A DNA stretch of 16,257 bases from Patescibacteria group bacterium. Lineage in GTDB: Bacteria > Patescibacteriota > Patescibacteriia > 2-12-FULL-60-25. The first letter of the stretch is position 1, and the number at the start of each line of letters is the position of its first letter. The stretch spans positions 1 through 16,257 of the forward strand of contig JAGOUA010000013.1 of assembly GCA_018061485.1 (NCBI GenBank), given 5' to 3'. Under the pieces are notes generated by a model. That model did no database searches. It had not been told where the DNA came from and saw only the letters and a program-made list of their open reading frames with translations. Shown in pieces: positions 1-5,333 of the stretch. The position numbers were made by a program, and so were the translations under genes.

Positions 1-441
1 GCACAGGAGATTTTTGGAGGAGGTGAAGCGCGATTGGTTGAAGTGCGTTCTGAGCGAGAGATCGATGCGGAAACGGGGGAGTATATCGAGGGGAGCGAAC
101 ACTTCGAGGGGATAGACATTCTGGCGACGCCGCCTGGAAAACGTCTCAAGCCGGTTTCTTTGCTGTCCGGAGGGGAGCGAGCCTTGGTATCTATCGCTCT
201 GCTGTGCGCCATCATGCAAACGAATCCTTCGCCATTTGTCGTTCTTGATGAGGTGGATGCGGCGCTTGATGAGGCGAATGCTCGTCGGTTTGGTGAGGTG
301 CTCGCACGTCTCTCGAAGCAGACGCAGGTGGTGGTCATTACCCACAATCGCGCGACAATGGTGCATGCAGATACGGTCTACGGAGTGAGTATGACGCACG
401 AAGGAGTGTCGAGTATACTCTCCCTTCGCTTAGAACAATAA
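1..441 (+). CDS. smc: Chromosome segregation protein SMC, C-terminal end (5' truncated by window edge)
   Basis: The open frame runs in from base 1 and ends at TAA 439-441, giving the last 146 residues of an SMC ATPase, which binds and organises chromosomal DNA as a dimer with kleisin partners. The C-terminal nucleotide-binding half is clear: the ABC signature LLSGGERAL, then Walker B and D-loop (FVVLDEVDAALDEAN), then the switch histidine in VVVITHNRATM. The preceding IDILATPPGKRLKPVSLLSGG is the usual run-in to the signature in SMC proteins. The N-terminal Walker A half, the coiled coils and the hinge lie outside the window. RecN and RecF share the ATPase fold, but the sequence around the signature fits SMC best. 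The gene converges with rpsP on the other strand. Confidence 0.93.
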   Translation, partial: AQEIFGGGEARLVEVRSEREIDAETGEYIEGSEHFEGIDILATPPGKRLKPVSLLSGGERALVSIALLCAIMQTNPSPFVVLDEVDAALDEANARRFGEVLARLSKQTQVVVITHNRATMVHADTVYGVSMTHEGVSSILSLRLEQ

Positions 442-446
442 GCGAA
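425..446. repeat. Inverted repeat around the smc stop codon
   Basis: TTCGCTTA (425-432) and TAAGCGAA (439-446) are perfect reverse complements separated by 6 nt, so the smc stop codon lies in an 8-bp hairpin. No T-run follows on either strand, so a standard intrinsic terminator is not supported. It may protect the smc mRNA end or be chance. Confidence 0.5.
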
Positions 447-487
447 CACTTCTCCTTGGCGACCTGCTTGCGTTTCGCTACGAACCA

Positions 488-576
488 GCCTCACCGCACT
501 TATCAGTGCGCCTCCGGAGGTTCTTGCTCCAACGCTTCGCATCTCATCCAACGAGAAGCGTTCGGGGAAGTGAGGC
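488..576. other. Structured intergenic element downstream of smc
   Basis: This non-coding stretch can fold as a closed multi-branch unit. GCCTCAC (488-494) pairs with GTGAGGC (570-576). Directly inside is a 6-bp hairpin, CGCACT/AGTGCG (495-500/505-510) with a TATC loop. Next come a self-complementary decamer at 511-520 and an 8-bp hairpin, AACGCTTC/GAAGCGTT (531-538/555-562). I do not recognise an RNA family. It could be the 3' end of the smc transcript, a small RNA, or a dispersed palindromic repeat. Confidence 0.4.
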
Positions 577-596
577 GCGTCCATGAGGCGCTTATA

Positions 597-624
597 AAAA
601 AACCACCCGATGGGGTGGTTTTTG
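597..624 (-). terminator. Intrinsic terminator of rpsP
   Basis: AACCACCC (601-608) and GGGTGGTT (613-620) form a perfect 8-bp stem with a 4-nt loop. A/T runs on both sides extend the stem. Read leftward it ends in a run of T just after the rpsP stop codon. It could also stop rightward transcription from smc. Confidence 0.85.
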
Positions 625-627
625 CGC

Positions 628-936
628 TTACGCTTTCTTTTTTGCGAGCTTTGCCTTGCGAACCTTGGAGATCTGCATCAACTTACGCTTTTCGCCTTCG
701 ATGATCTTGTTCTCTACCAAGATGTTGTGCACCGTGTCAGAAGGTTGAGCACCTTTGCTGATCCAGTACTTGGCGCGGTCAGCGTCGAGCTGCATGGATG
801 GTGGGTTGGTGAGTGTGTTGTACGAACCAAGGATTTCAAGAGCTTTTCCCCATGGATCGCGAGCTTTTTCACACACGATAAAGCGGTAAGAAGGCTGCTT
901 CTTTTTTCCAACGCGAGACAAACGAATGGTCAACAT
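628..936 (-). CDS. rpsP: 30S ribosomal protein S16
   Basis: Small-subunit ribosomal protein S16, which binds 16S rRNA during 30S assembly. The 102-residue product starts MLTIRLSRVGKKKQPSYR, the hallmark S16 N-terminus, followed by VCEKARDPWGKALEILGSYN, typical of the family. The open frame continues upstream to an ATG at 985-987, but the start at 936 is chosen because S16 proteins begin at this point. The C-terminal tail is lysine-rich (KVRKAKLAKKKA), slightly longer than in many bacteria. No Shine-Dalgarno sequence is visible. The gene is transcribed alone, with a promoter at 1010-1038 and a terminator at 597-624. The usual partners rimM and trmD are not adjacent. Confidence 0.96.
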   Translation of the reverse strand: MLTIRLSRVGKKKQPSYRFIVCEKARDPWGKALEILGSYNTLTNPPSMQLDADRAKYWISKGAQPSDTVHNILVENKIIEGEKRKLMQISKVRKAKLAKKKA

Positions 937-1009
937 GTGAGTAACAAGAGTGAAGAATAGGGTGGAAGTAAGCGCGTACCAGGACACTTATTTCCCGAGC
1001 AATGAGGGT

Positions 1010-1038
1010 ATGCTACGCGTTTTTCAGGAAAAAGTCAA
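1010..1038 (-). promoter_or_regulatory. Promoter of rpsP
   Basis: On the minus strand TTGACT (1038-1033), a 17-nt spacer and TAGCAT (1015-1010) form a good sigma-70 type promoter. The start of transcription would fall near 1003, giving a leader of about 65 nt. This also argues against any rightward gene starting near 950. Confidence 0.65.
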
Positions 1039-1081
1039 GATCTTGGCGGGGGAGGTTTTTGAAGGGTACGCGGTCAAAAAC

Positions 1082-1110
1082 TTGCTCTATAGAGCGATTT
1101 CTGGTAGAAT
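1082..1110 (+). promoter_or_regulatory. Possible promoter of the 118-residue hypothetical gene
   Basis: TTGCTC (1082-1087), 17-nt spacer, TAGAAT (1105-1110). The -10 matches 5 of 6 bases, the -35 only 3 of 6. The correct spacing and the position upstream of a good ribosome binding site support it. Confidence 0.4.
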
Positions 1111-1189
1111 GGTGGGTCTCTTTTGCCGGGCTTTTTCAAAAAGAGGGGTAAAAGCGGGCGTGGGTAGTATGTTGCAAGGAGTACGAGCG

Positions 1190-1546
1190 ATGTACAAGGT
1201 GTTTAAGGGGCAGGTGGCGGGTCTCGAGATGGCCGGTGATCTCGCCGCGCCGCCCACCAAGTGGTGGAACCACCTGTATTTGGCCCTGTGGGGCTGGAAG
1301 ACGATCGTCGTCTTGGAGGTCTCCGAGGAGGTGGCCAAGGCGGGGTATCGCGTCGGGTATCGATCGTTCTTCGGGAGGGTCATGCTCGGGGAGGGTGTGC
1401 TTCACGCGAGGCGCTTCCGCATGCAGATTGGGCATGAGCCCTGCACCTTCTTTGCGGTGGATGCCGCTGGTCACGAGGTGCCTCTGCTGTTGGTGGAGCG
1501 TACCACCAAAAATAACCCGGTGTACGCGGGACTGCCGCTGCCGTAA
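1190..1546 (+). CDS. Hypothetical protein, 118 residues
   Basis: I do not recognise this protein. The frame is open from about 950, but I place the start at ATG 1190. A clear Shine-Dalgarno AAGGAG (1176-1181) lies 8 nt before it, a promoter-like site lies just upstream, and an earlier start would run through the rpsP promoter. The product has an N-terminal stretch rich in aromatic residues (TKWWNHLYLALWGWKT), a Val/Glu/Ala-rich middle and a C-terminal half with GHEPCTFFAVDAAGHEV. There is no convincing signal peptide or transmembrane helix. Coding is supported by the ribosome binding site and by codon choice rich in G/C third positions. A weak hairpin terminator follows at 1580. It is probably soluble and lineage-specific. 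Confidence 0.6.
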   Translation: MYKVFKGQVAGLEMAGDLAAPPTKWWNHLYLALWGWKTIVVLEVSEEVAKAGYRVGYRSFFGRVMLGEGVLHARRFRMQIGHEPCTFFAVDAAGHEVPLLLVERTTKNNPVYAGLPLP

Positions 1547-1579
1547 GCCCAACAACTGAGCGTCTTCATGACACTCCCT

Positions 1580-1613
1580 AACCCCCGATTGTGTCTCTAC
1601 AACGGGGGTTTAT
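1580..1613 (+). terminator. Hairpin terminator after the 118-residue gene
   Basis: AACCCCCG (1580-1587) pairs with CGGGGGTT (1603-1610). An inner TTGT/ACAA extension follows after one unpaired A. The T-run is short (TTTA), so efficiency is uncertain. Confidence 0.6.
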
Positions 1614-1632
1614 GGTGTCTTTCGCTAGAGAA

Positions 1633-1661
1633 TTGCCTTTCTCCAAGAAATCTGGTATCTT
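1633..1661 (+). promoter_or_regulatory. Promoter of tRNA-His
   Basis: TTGCCT (1633-1638), 17-nt spacer, TATCTT (1656-1661), about 34 nt before the tRNA. Each hexamer matches 4 of 6 consensus bases. The non-coding stretch 1547-1870 holds only this promoter, the preceding terminator, the tRNA, its terminator and the next promoter. Confidence 0.5.
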
Positions 1662-1695
1662 TTTCCCACAAAAGCGACCTTCTCGTTTTTTCCAT

Positions 1696-1771
1696 GGTGA
1701 CTATGGTGAAGAGGTTATCACAGCGGGTTGTGGTCCCGTTATCGAGGGTTCGATTCCCTCTAGTCACCCCA
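1696..1771 (+). tRNA. tRNA-His (anticodon GTG)
   Basis: A full cloverleaf is visible. Acceptor GTGACTA/TAGTCAC (1697-1703/1761-1767) has the extra 5' G (G-1, base 1696) facing discriminator C73 (1768), the identity element read by bacterial HisRS. D arm is GTGA/TCAC. Anticodon stem GCGGG/CCCGT holds loop TTGTGGT with GTG at 1730-1732. T arm is GAGGG/CCCTC with loop TTCGATT. CCA is encoded (1769-1771). It has its own promoter and terminator. HisRS, its charging enzyme, is encoded at 12011-13366. Confidence 0.97.
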
Positions 1772-1778
1772 CAAGCAT

Positions 1779-1811
1779 CCCTGCACCGTACGGTGCAGGG
1801 GTTTTTGTTTT
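1779..1811 (+). terminator. Intrinsic terminator of tRNA-His
   Basis: Bases 1779-1800 are a perfect palindrome, CCCTGCACCGT followed by its reverse complement, forming a strong hairpin. It is followed by GTTTTTGTTTT. It lies 7 nt after the tRNA CCA. Confidence 0.9.
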
Positions 1812-1835
1812 AGTGAAGATGTTTCTAGGCGCTCC

Positions 1836-1864
1836 TGGTCAGAGATAAGGCTTAATGCTACCCT
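1836..1864 (+). promoter_or_regulatory. Predicted leaderless promoter of the 2-PGK-like kinase gene
   Basis: TGGTCA (1836-1841), 17-nt spacer ending in TGC, then TACCCT (1859-1864), then exactly 6 nt to ATG 1871. The TG dinucleotide makes an extended -10. Transcription would begin at or within a base or two of the ATG. The hexamers are weak alone; the same geometry recurs before four other genes. Confidence 0.4.
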
Positions 1865-1870
1865 TTACTA

Positions 1871-2542
1871 ATGATGTATCTCATCGGAGGTCCGCCGCGG
1901 AGTGGGAAGACGACGCTTGCAAAAAAGCTGTCTTCGCGTCTCCGTATCGGATGGGTTTCGGTCGACATTCTTGAATCAGTCGTGCGTGAATACACACCAA
2001 AAAAGAATCATCCAAAGCTCTTTCCAAAAAATACGCTTCGGGAAAAGACTGGCGGTAGCAACGATGAGATGTACGAAAGGTTTTCTGCTAGAGAAATTGC
2101 CCACGCCTATATCTCTCAGGGGAAAGCAAGCATGAAGGCTATTGAGACATTTGTGAGTGACTGCGTTCAGGAAGGGCATGACTTTGTTCTTGAGGGGCAT
2201 CAGATACATCCAAAGTTAGCGCAAACGTTGATTGAGCGATTTCCGCAAGACGTTCGCATGGTGTTTCTTATCAAGAAGGATGAGCAGGCATTGATGGAGG
2301 GCTTTCATAAGAATAGCGCAAAGCGCGATTGGGTTTTGCAGAAAACAAAACAGATAGAGACATTCCAAAAAATTGCCAAGATGCTTTCGTATTTTGGTAC
2401 GTATCTTGAGAAGGAGGCGGCGAAGTATGGGTTTGCGGTTTACTGCACGGATAAAGATTTTTTGAAAACCATTTCTTTGGTAGAGAAAGATATGATGAGA
2501 GGAGAAACGAAGATTACCTCTCTAAAGATTGGTCAGAAATAA
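1871..2542 (+). CDS. P-loop kinase, 2-phosphoglycerate-kinase-like
   Basis: A 223-residue P-loop NTPase, probably a small-molecule kinase. The N-terminus starts straight into strand 1 and Walker A, IGGPPRSGKTTL, with Lys13 as the phosphate-binding lysine. FVLEGHQIHP (about 105-114) looks like the acidic substrate/Mg region seen in 2-phosphoglycerate kinase and related AAA_33-type kinases. The middle (about 40-90) carries a helical insert (NHPKLFPKN...EMYERFSAREIA) as in the 2-PGK-like group. Substrate cannot be read from sequence, so 2-PGK activity is a family analogy. A second ATG follows immediately (1874). No Shine-Dalgarno is present, and a leaderless promoter is likely. The last nine codons lie inside repeat copy 1. 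The gene is A+T-richer than the core genes and sits directly behind tRNA-His. Confidence 0.8.
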   Translation: MMYLIGGPPRSGKTTLAKKLSSRLRIGWVSVDILESVVREYTPKKNHPKLFPKNTLREKTGGSNDEMYERFSAREIAHAYISQGKASMKAIETFVSDCVQEGHDFVLEGHQIHPKLAQTLIERFPQDVRMVFLIKKDEQALMEGFHKNSAKRDWVLQKTKQIETFQKIAKMLSYFGTYLEKEAAKYGFAVYCTDKDFLKTISLVEKDMMRGETKITSLKIGQK

Positions 2543-2600
2543 AAGAACATGGTGGCAGATTCTCTATAGCAGTGCGGACAACCTCGACGATGTGACCCCA
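2514..2600. repeat. Direct repeat, copy 1 (87 nt)
   Basis: This segment aligns without gaps to 4609-4695 with 9 mismatches in 87 nt (my count). The core CTATAGCAGTGCGG...ACAACCTCGACGATG is identical in both. It covers the kinase stop codon and runs to a terminal CCCCA. On the minus strand both copies share one open frame ending at an aligned TAA (2514-2516 here), reading WGHIVEVVRTAIENLPP and so on. Here that frame continues upstream through the terminator at 2612, but I see no start codon. Confidence 0.8.
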
Positions 2601-2611
2601 TCGAGAAAAGA

Positions 2612-2635
2612 CTTCGGCAAAAGCCGGAGTTTTTT
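2612..2635 (+). terminator. Intrinsic terminator after the 2-PGK-like kinase
   Basis: CTTCGGC (2612-2618) pairs with GCCGGAG (2623-2629), with one T-G wobble and loop AAAA, followed by six T. It lies 12 nt after repeat copy 1. Bases 2640-2768 are A+T-rich with no gene; the only pattern is a short direct repeat of CAGTTCTAA. Confidence 0.8.
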
Positions 2636-2768
2636 CGTTTATAGAGCCATTTTCATTCAGTTCTAATCATCCAGTTCTAACCGTTTATTTTCAGTTTCTC
2701 ATTCAATACATACTTTTTGTTTCGGTACGAACCATTTTATAGCGATGTTTTTCATTGCTTCTTTTCGA

Positions 2769-3266
2769 CTACCTTCCTAGTACAATCGTTCCTTTGATTC
2801 CTGCAGCTGCGTTCGTTGCCGGACAGTCAAACTGCACATCTCCGTTCCATTTCAGTGGATTTTTAATTCCAGATCTACTCGATCCGGTTAATTCGTATAA
2901 CCTTCCTCCGTTAATGGGACACCTCACTCCTTCAAAATTCACATACCCAGCCGCTTTCCTGTAAAAAGTGAAATAGGTATGTTCAGGATAGATGCCTGCC
3001 CTGGCCTGATTTTCTCCGTTTGTGAGGATATATGTCAGGCCTATGTTCGGCATTTGGGTGCTTGACACGGTCCATTTTTGTGTCGTGCCATCTTGGAAGG
3101 TTTCTACGATATAACCTGAAGGCTGATTCCCCTTTGCTAGATCTAGGTAGCTGGCAACGAGTGGGATGTTCTGTATGGCTACGAAACCAAAAAAGACAAT
3201 AAGCACTGTCATTTTTACCCACTTAGGCCATGTAGCGATCCGCGCAGCCATCCACGATTTTTTCAT
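2769..3266 (-). CDS. Membrane-anchored hypothetical protein, 165 residues
   Basis: I cannot name this protein. From the chosen ATG (3266) it has a basic N-terminus (MKKSWMAARIATWPKWVK), one hydrophobic helix at about 17-35 (VKMTVLIVFFGFVAIQNI) and then about 125 polar, mostly beta-like residues. This suggests an extracytoplasmic domain held by an uncleaved signal anchor. Two cysteines (116 and 148) in the C-terminal part could form a disulfide. GYIVETFQDGTTQKWTVSST and KWNGDVQFDCPATNAAAG are the most distinctive stretches. A TTG at 3293 is a possible earlier start, but the ATG places the charged residues correctly before the helix. The gene points opposite to its neighbours and has an extended -10 upstream. 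A pilin-like role would be speculation. Confidence 0.7.
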   Translation of the reverse strand: MKKSWMAARIATWPKWVKMTVLIVFFGFVAIQNIPLVASYLDLAKGNQPSGYIVETFQDGTTQKWTVSSTQMPNIGLTYILTNGENQARAGIYPEHTYFTFYRKAAGYVNFEGVRCPINGGRLYELTGSSRSGIKNPLKWNGDVQFDCPATNAAAGIKGTIVLGR

Positions 3267-3314
3267 ATAAATACGAATGAATGTGATATTCAAAAAAAGA
3301 GACGAACACGTAGT

Positions 3315-3323
3315 ATGTTAGCA
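3315..3323 (-). promoter_or_regulatory. Possible extended -10 promoter of the membrane-anchored hypothetical gene
   Basis: On the minus strand TGC TAACAT (3323-3315) is an extended -10 with no good -35. Transcription would begin near 3308, about 40 nt before the ATG at 3266. Confidence 0.3.
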
Positions 3324-3404
3324 CATATCCTGTGAAACCAAAAACAAAGTCGGGTTTATATTCCCACATGAGGAATACAAATCGTCACCTTGTTTACATG
3401 AAGC

Positions 3405-3433
3405 TGGAAATGGTTCAGATTTGGGAATAAGGT
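3405..3433 (+). promoter_or_regulatory. Predicted leaderless promoter of the methyltransferase-queD unit
   Basis: TGGAAA (3405-3410), 17-nt spacer, TAAGGT (3428-3433), then 6 nt to ATG 3440. The -10 keeps only the T-A...T positions. The AAGG inside it could instead act as a weak ribosome binding site 7 nt before the ATG, so the two readings compete. Confidence 0.3.
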
Positions 3434-3439
3434 ATTTCC

Positions 3440-4157
3440 ATGCTGAACAACTATAATCAATTAGCTAAAGAATACAGCAAAACAGACCTAAAACCAGATA
3501 AATACCTTTCGATTTTACCCACCGTTCTACAAGCGGTTGGTGATTTGTCTGGAAAAACCGTTTTGGATTTGGGTTGTGGGAGCGGTTTCTTTTCTCGCGC
3601 CTTTGCTGATGCGGGCGCGAAAGATGTTCTGGGCATCGATAGTTCCTTGGTACAGATCGACTTAGCAAAACAGGAGCCACGTCTAAACGTAAAATACCTT
3701 GTCGAGGACGTTTTCAAGACTCCGTTGCCAAGGGGGGGGTGTTGTCTGTGCACCGTTTCTCATCAATTATCTTTCTTCAAAGACTGAACTCGTCGCTTTT
3801 CTCAAAAAAATAAAAGAGGCACTGGGTGAAGACGGGAGAGCGATCTTCGTCATCGACCTCCCTTCAGGTCGAGATTTAAAGAAATACGGTGCACGCAAAG
3901 CCGTTCACGGATCCTACGAAGACGGTACTGCGATGACATTGGAGCTTTTTGACAGCAACGAGAAGCCTATATGTGTATTGGAGGCATACTTTGTTGAACC
4001 TGCTACCTTGGAAGCCTCCCTCAAGGAGGCTGGGTTCTCTACCGTGCAGAAGATCGTGCCGATTGTTTCCAAGGAGGGGATGGATGCATACGGTAATGAG
4101 TATTGGCAGTCGTATCTCCTTGATACGGAATTGGGTTATTATCTTTGTCTTACATAA
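3440..4157 (+). pseudogene. Class I SAM-dependent methyltransferase, interrupted by a frameshift at a G8 tract
   Basis: Two adjoining frames together encode one Rossmann-fold methyltransferase of about 238 residues. The first (3440-3787) has SAM motif I VLDLGCGSGFF (41-51) and the acidic ribose-binding Asp in LGIDSS (Asp67). The second carries the rest: VVCAPFLINYLSSK (motif IV/V region), RAIFVIDLPSG and the C-terminal strands to LGYYLCLT. The break is at eight consecutive G (3732-3739). With seven G the frames join as PRGGVVCAPFLINYL. As read, the first frame runs off into about 17 unrelated residues and stops at 3787. Sequencing error, a true pseudogene, or slippage/phase variation are all possible. 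The substrate is unknown. queD starts 3 nt after the stop, so the two were or are cotranscribed. Confidence 0.8.
3732..3739 (+). repeat. Poly-G tract (8 G) at the methyltransferase frameshift
   Basis: Eight G in a row sit exactly where the methyltransferase frame changes. Seven G would restore a continuous gene. Such tracts slip during replication in phase-variable genes, and they are also common places for sequencing or assembly error. Confidence 0.75.
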
Positions 4158-4160
4158 ACT

Positions 4161-4601
4161 ATGCGTATATCAAAACGGATCGAATGGTGCATGGGGCACC
4201 GATTGGCGAACCATCAGGGAGGGTGTCGGAATCTTCACGGGCATCAGTATGCGCTTGAAGTTGTGATAGAAGGCGAAATCAACCAAGAGGAAAACTCTCC
4301 AAGTCGTGGGATGGTGGTTGATTTTGGTGATGTGAAAGAAGTCTTACAAAAAAGCGTCCATGACGTTTGTGACCATGCGTTTATGATCGCCGAGACCGAT
4401 AGCGTTATGACGGATTTCTTCAAACAGAATCCTGACTTGAAGCATGTTTCCGTACCGTTTGATTCAACGGCGGAGAACATCGCGCAATGGCTTTTTTCTA
4501 ACATCAAGCATGAACTCGAAAAGATAAAAAGCGTTCATCTTCATTCTGTTCAGCTTTGGGAGACGTCATTCAACTGGGCGCTTGTGGAGAGCGATAAATA
4601 G
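4161..4601 (+). CDS. queD: 6-pyruvoyl-tetrahydropterin / 6-carboxy-tetrahydropterin synthase family protein
   Basis: A 146-residue member of the PTPS/QueD family. QueD makes 6-carboxy-5,6,7,8-tetrahydropterin from dihydroneopterin triphosphate, the second step to queuosine and other 7-deazapurines; PTPS homologues act in pterin synthesis. Zinc ligands are visible: His13 in MGHRL, and His26 and His28 in CRNLHGH. Cys22 in that motif is the likely catalytic cysteine. Other family marks are GMVVDFGDVK (50-59), CDHAF with Asp71-His72, STAENIA (102-108) and Glu134 in LWET. All residues needed for activity seem present. The start is ATG 4161, 3 nt after the methyltransferase stop. No queC, queE or queF is nearby, so the pathway cannot be confirmed here and the exact product is open. 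Confidence 0.88.
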   Translation: MRISKRIEWCMGHRLANHQGGCRNLHGHQYALEVVIEGEINQEENSPSRGMVVDFGDVKEVLQKSVHDVCDHAFMIAETDSVMTDFFKQNPDLKHVSVPFDSTAENIAQWLFSNIKHELEKIKSVHLHSVQLWETSFNWALVESDK

Positions 4602-4608
4602 ACCAAAC

Positions 4609-4695
4609 TTATCTCTGTAAGGAGTAGTCAGAAATAAAAGAACACGGTGGCATATTCGCTATAGCAGTGCGGACAACCTCGACGATGTCACCCCA
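4609..4695. repeat. Direct repeat, copy 2 (87 nt), ending like tRNA-His
   Basis: This is the partner of 2514-2600. Here the ends look like a tRNA-His acceptor: an extra G (4646), GTGGCAT (4647-4653) pairing with ATGTCAC (4685-4691, one G-U), then C and CCA. Only 31 nt lie between, too few for a tRNA. GTCACCCCACAAG (4687-4699) is identical to tRNA-His 1763-1775. The minus-strand frame reads MLGGYLWGDIVEVVRTAIA and so on, to a TAA at 4609-4611. Confidence 0.8.
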
Positions 4696-4702
4696 CAAGT
4701 AG

Positions 4703-4731
4703 CCCCCGAGCATTCGAGGGGTTTTTGTTTT
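4703..4731 (+). terminator. Intrinsic terminator after queD and repeat copy 2
   Basis: CCCCCGA and TCGAGGGG (4703-4721) form a GC-rich hairpin with one C-A mismatch, followed by TTTTTGTTTT. Bases 4717-4731 (AGGGGTTTTTGTTTT) are identical to 1797-1811 in the tRNA-His terminator. Confidence 0.75.
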
Positions 4732-4741
4732 GATGGAGAGG

Positions 4742-4770
4742 TTGTTACTGAGTTCGAATCCCTATATTAT
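4742..4770 (+). promoter_or_regulatory. Promoter of the two-helix membrane protein gene
   Basis: TTGTTA (4742-4747), 17-nt spacer, TATTAT (4765-4770). The -35 matches 4 of 6 bases and the -10 is close to consensus. The ATG follows at 4794, with a purine-rich AAAGAAG in between. The spacer contains GAGTTCGAATCCC, which resembles a tRNA T-loop but has no paired arm. Confidence 0.55.
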
Positions 4771-4793
4771 GATTTGGAACAAAGAAGATATAT

Positions 4794-5333
4794 ATGTCGA
4801 ATAACGTCCCTGTGCTCTATAAAGAAAGCTTTCGCTCCCCCTTGCGAGAAGCTTCAACATGGCTCAAGGTATCCGCTATTCTTCTCGCTCTCTTTATTAT
4901 AGGGGGCTTGATAGTGCAACTTCCTTGGATGACGGAGGCGTTCATAAAGCCGCTATTTTTTGCTGGCTTTGGTTGTTGGTTTGCCGGATCTTTTTTTAAG
5001 ACGACGAAAAGTAGGGCGGAAATTCACGTATCGTCCCACGAACTACGTATTCATCAGGAGGGGCAAGAGGAGATTTTCACAAAAAAAGACATTACATCTG
5101 TCTCTATAGGAACGCTATCGTCAGGAGGGTCTTTTGGTATATCTTGGATGGTGCGTTTTCAAAACGAAAGCGGACGCGAAATAAATACGGCTTGTTTCAT
5201 AAAGCCCCACCATTTTTCTTGGTCGAAGACTTCAAGAGGGGTGGTACTTATAACGCCAAAAGCGAATCGCCCGATATTTATTCCCACAAAGCAGCCAGAC
5301 GCATTGCTTGAAGCTTTGTTGAAGATTATTTAG
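4794..5333 (+). CDS. Two-helix membrane protein with a possible PH-like domain
   Basis: A 179-residue protein. After about 22 polar residues come two hydrophobic helices, about 24-42 (LKVSAILLALFIIGGLIVQL) and 52-68 (KPLFFAGFGCWFAGSFF). A soluble domain of about 110 residues follows, probably facing the cytoplasm. That domain begins SRAEIHVSSHELRIHQEGQEEIFTKKDI and ends PDALLEALLKII. A hydrophobic hairpin followed by a beta-rich domain with an 'E-I...L.I' start and 'I.S.SIG' resembles bacterial PH-like membrane proteins, but the match is loose. No catalytic residues are evident. It has its own promoter and is the last gene in the A+T-rich stretch. Confidence 0.7.
   Translation: MSNNVPVLYKESFRSPLREASTWLKVSAILLALFIIGGLIVQLPWMTEAFIKPLFFAGFGCWFAGSFFKTTKSRAEIHVSSHELRIHQEGQEEIFTKKDITSVSIGTLSSGGSFGISWMVRFQNESGREINTACFIKPHHFSWSKTSRGVVLITPKANRPIFIPTKQPDALLEALLKII

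Noticed and set aside
950..1189. Upstream extension of the 118-residue gene to a GTG at 950
   Set aside because: It would cover the rpsP promoter. A strong Shine-Dalgarno and ATG are present at 1190, and the extra residues look non-native.
4646..4695. A functional tRNA gene at repeat copy 2
   Set aside because: The acceptor-like ends and CCA are present, but only 31 nt lie between them and no D, anticodon or T arm can be drawn.
2514..4695. Integron-type attC sites at the two repeats
   Set aside because: Gene-plus-repeat units suggest cassettes, but the repeats lack the RYYYAAC/GTTRRRY core sites and are not extended imperfect palindromes.
4731..4772. tRNA-like fragment with GAGTTCGAATCCC
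   Set aside because: The loop resembles a tRNA T-loop and the segment loosely resembles a shortened tRNA-His. The flanking bases do not pair into a T arm or acceptor, and the same bases form a good promoter, so I list the promoter.
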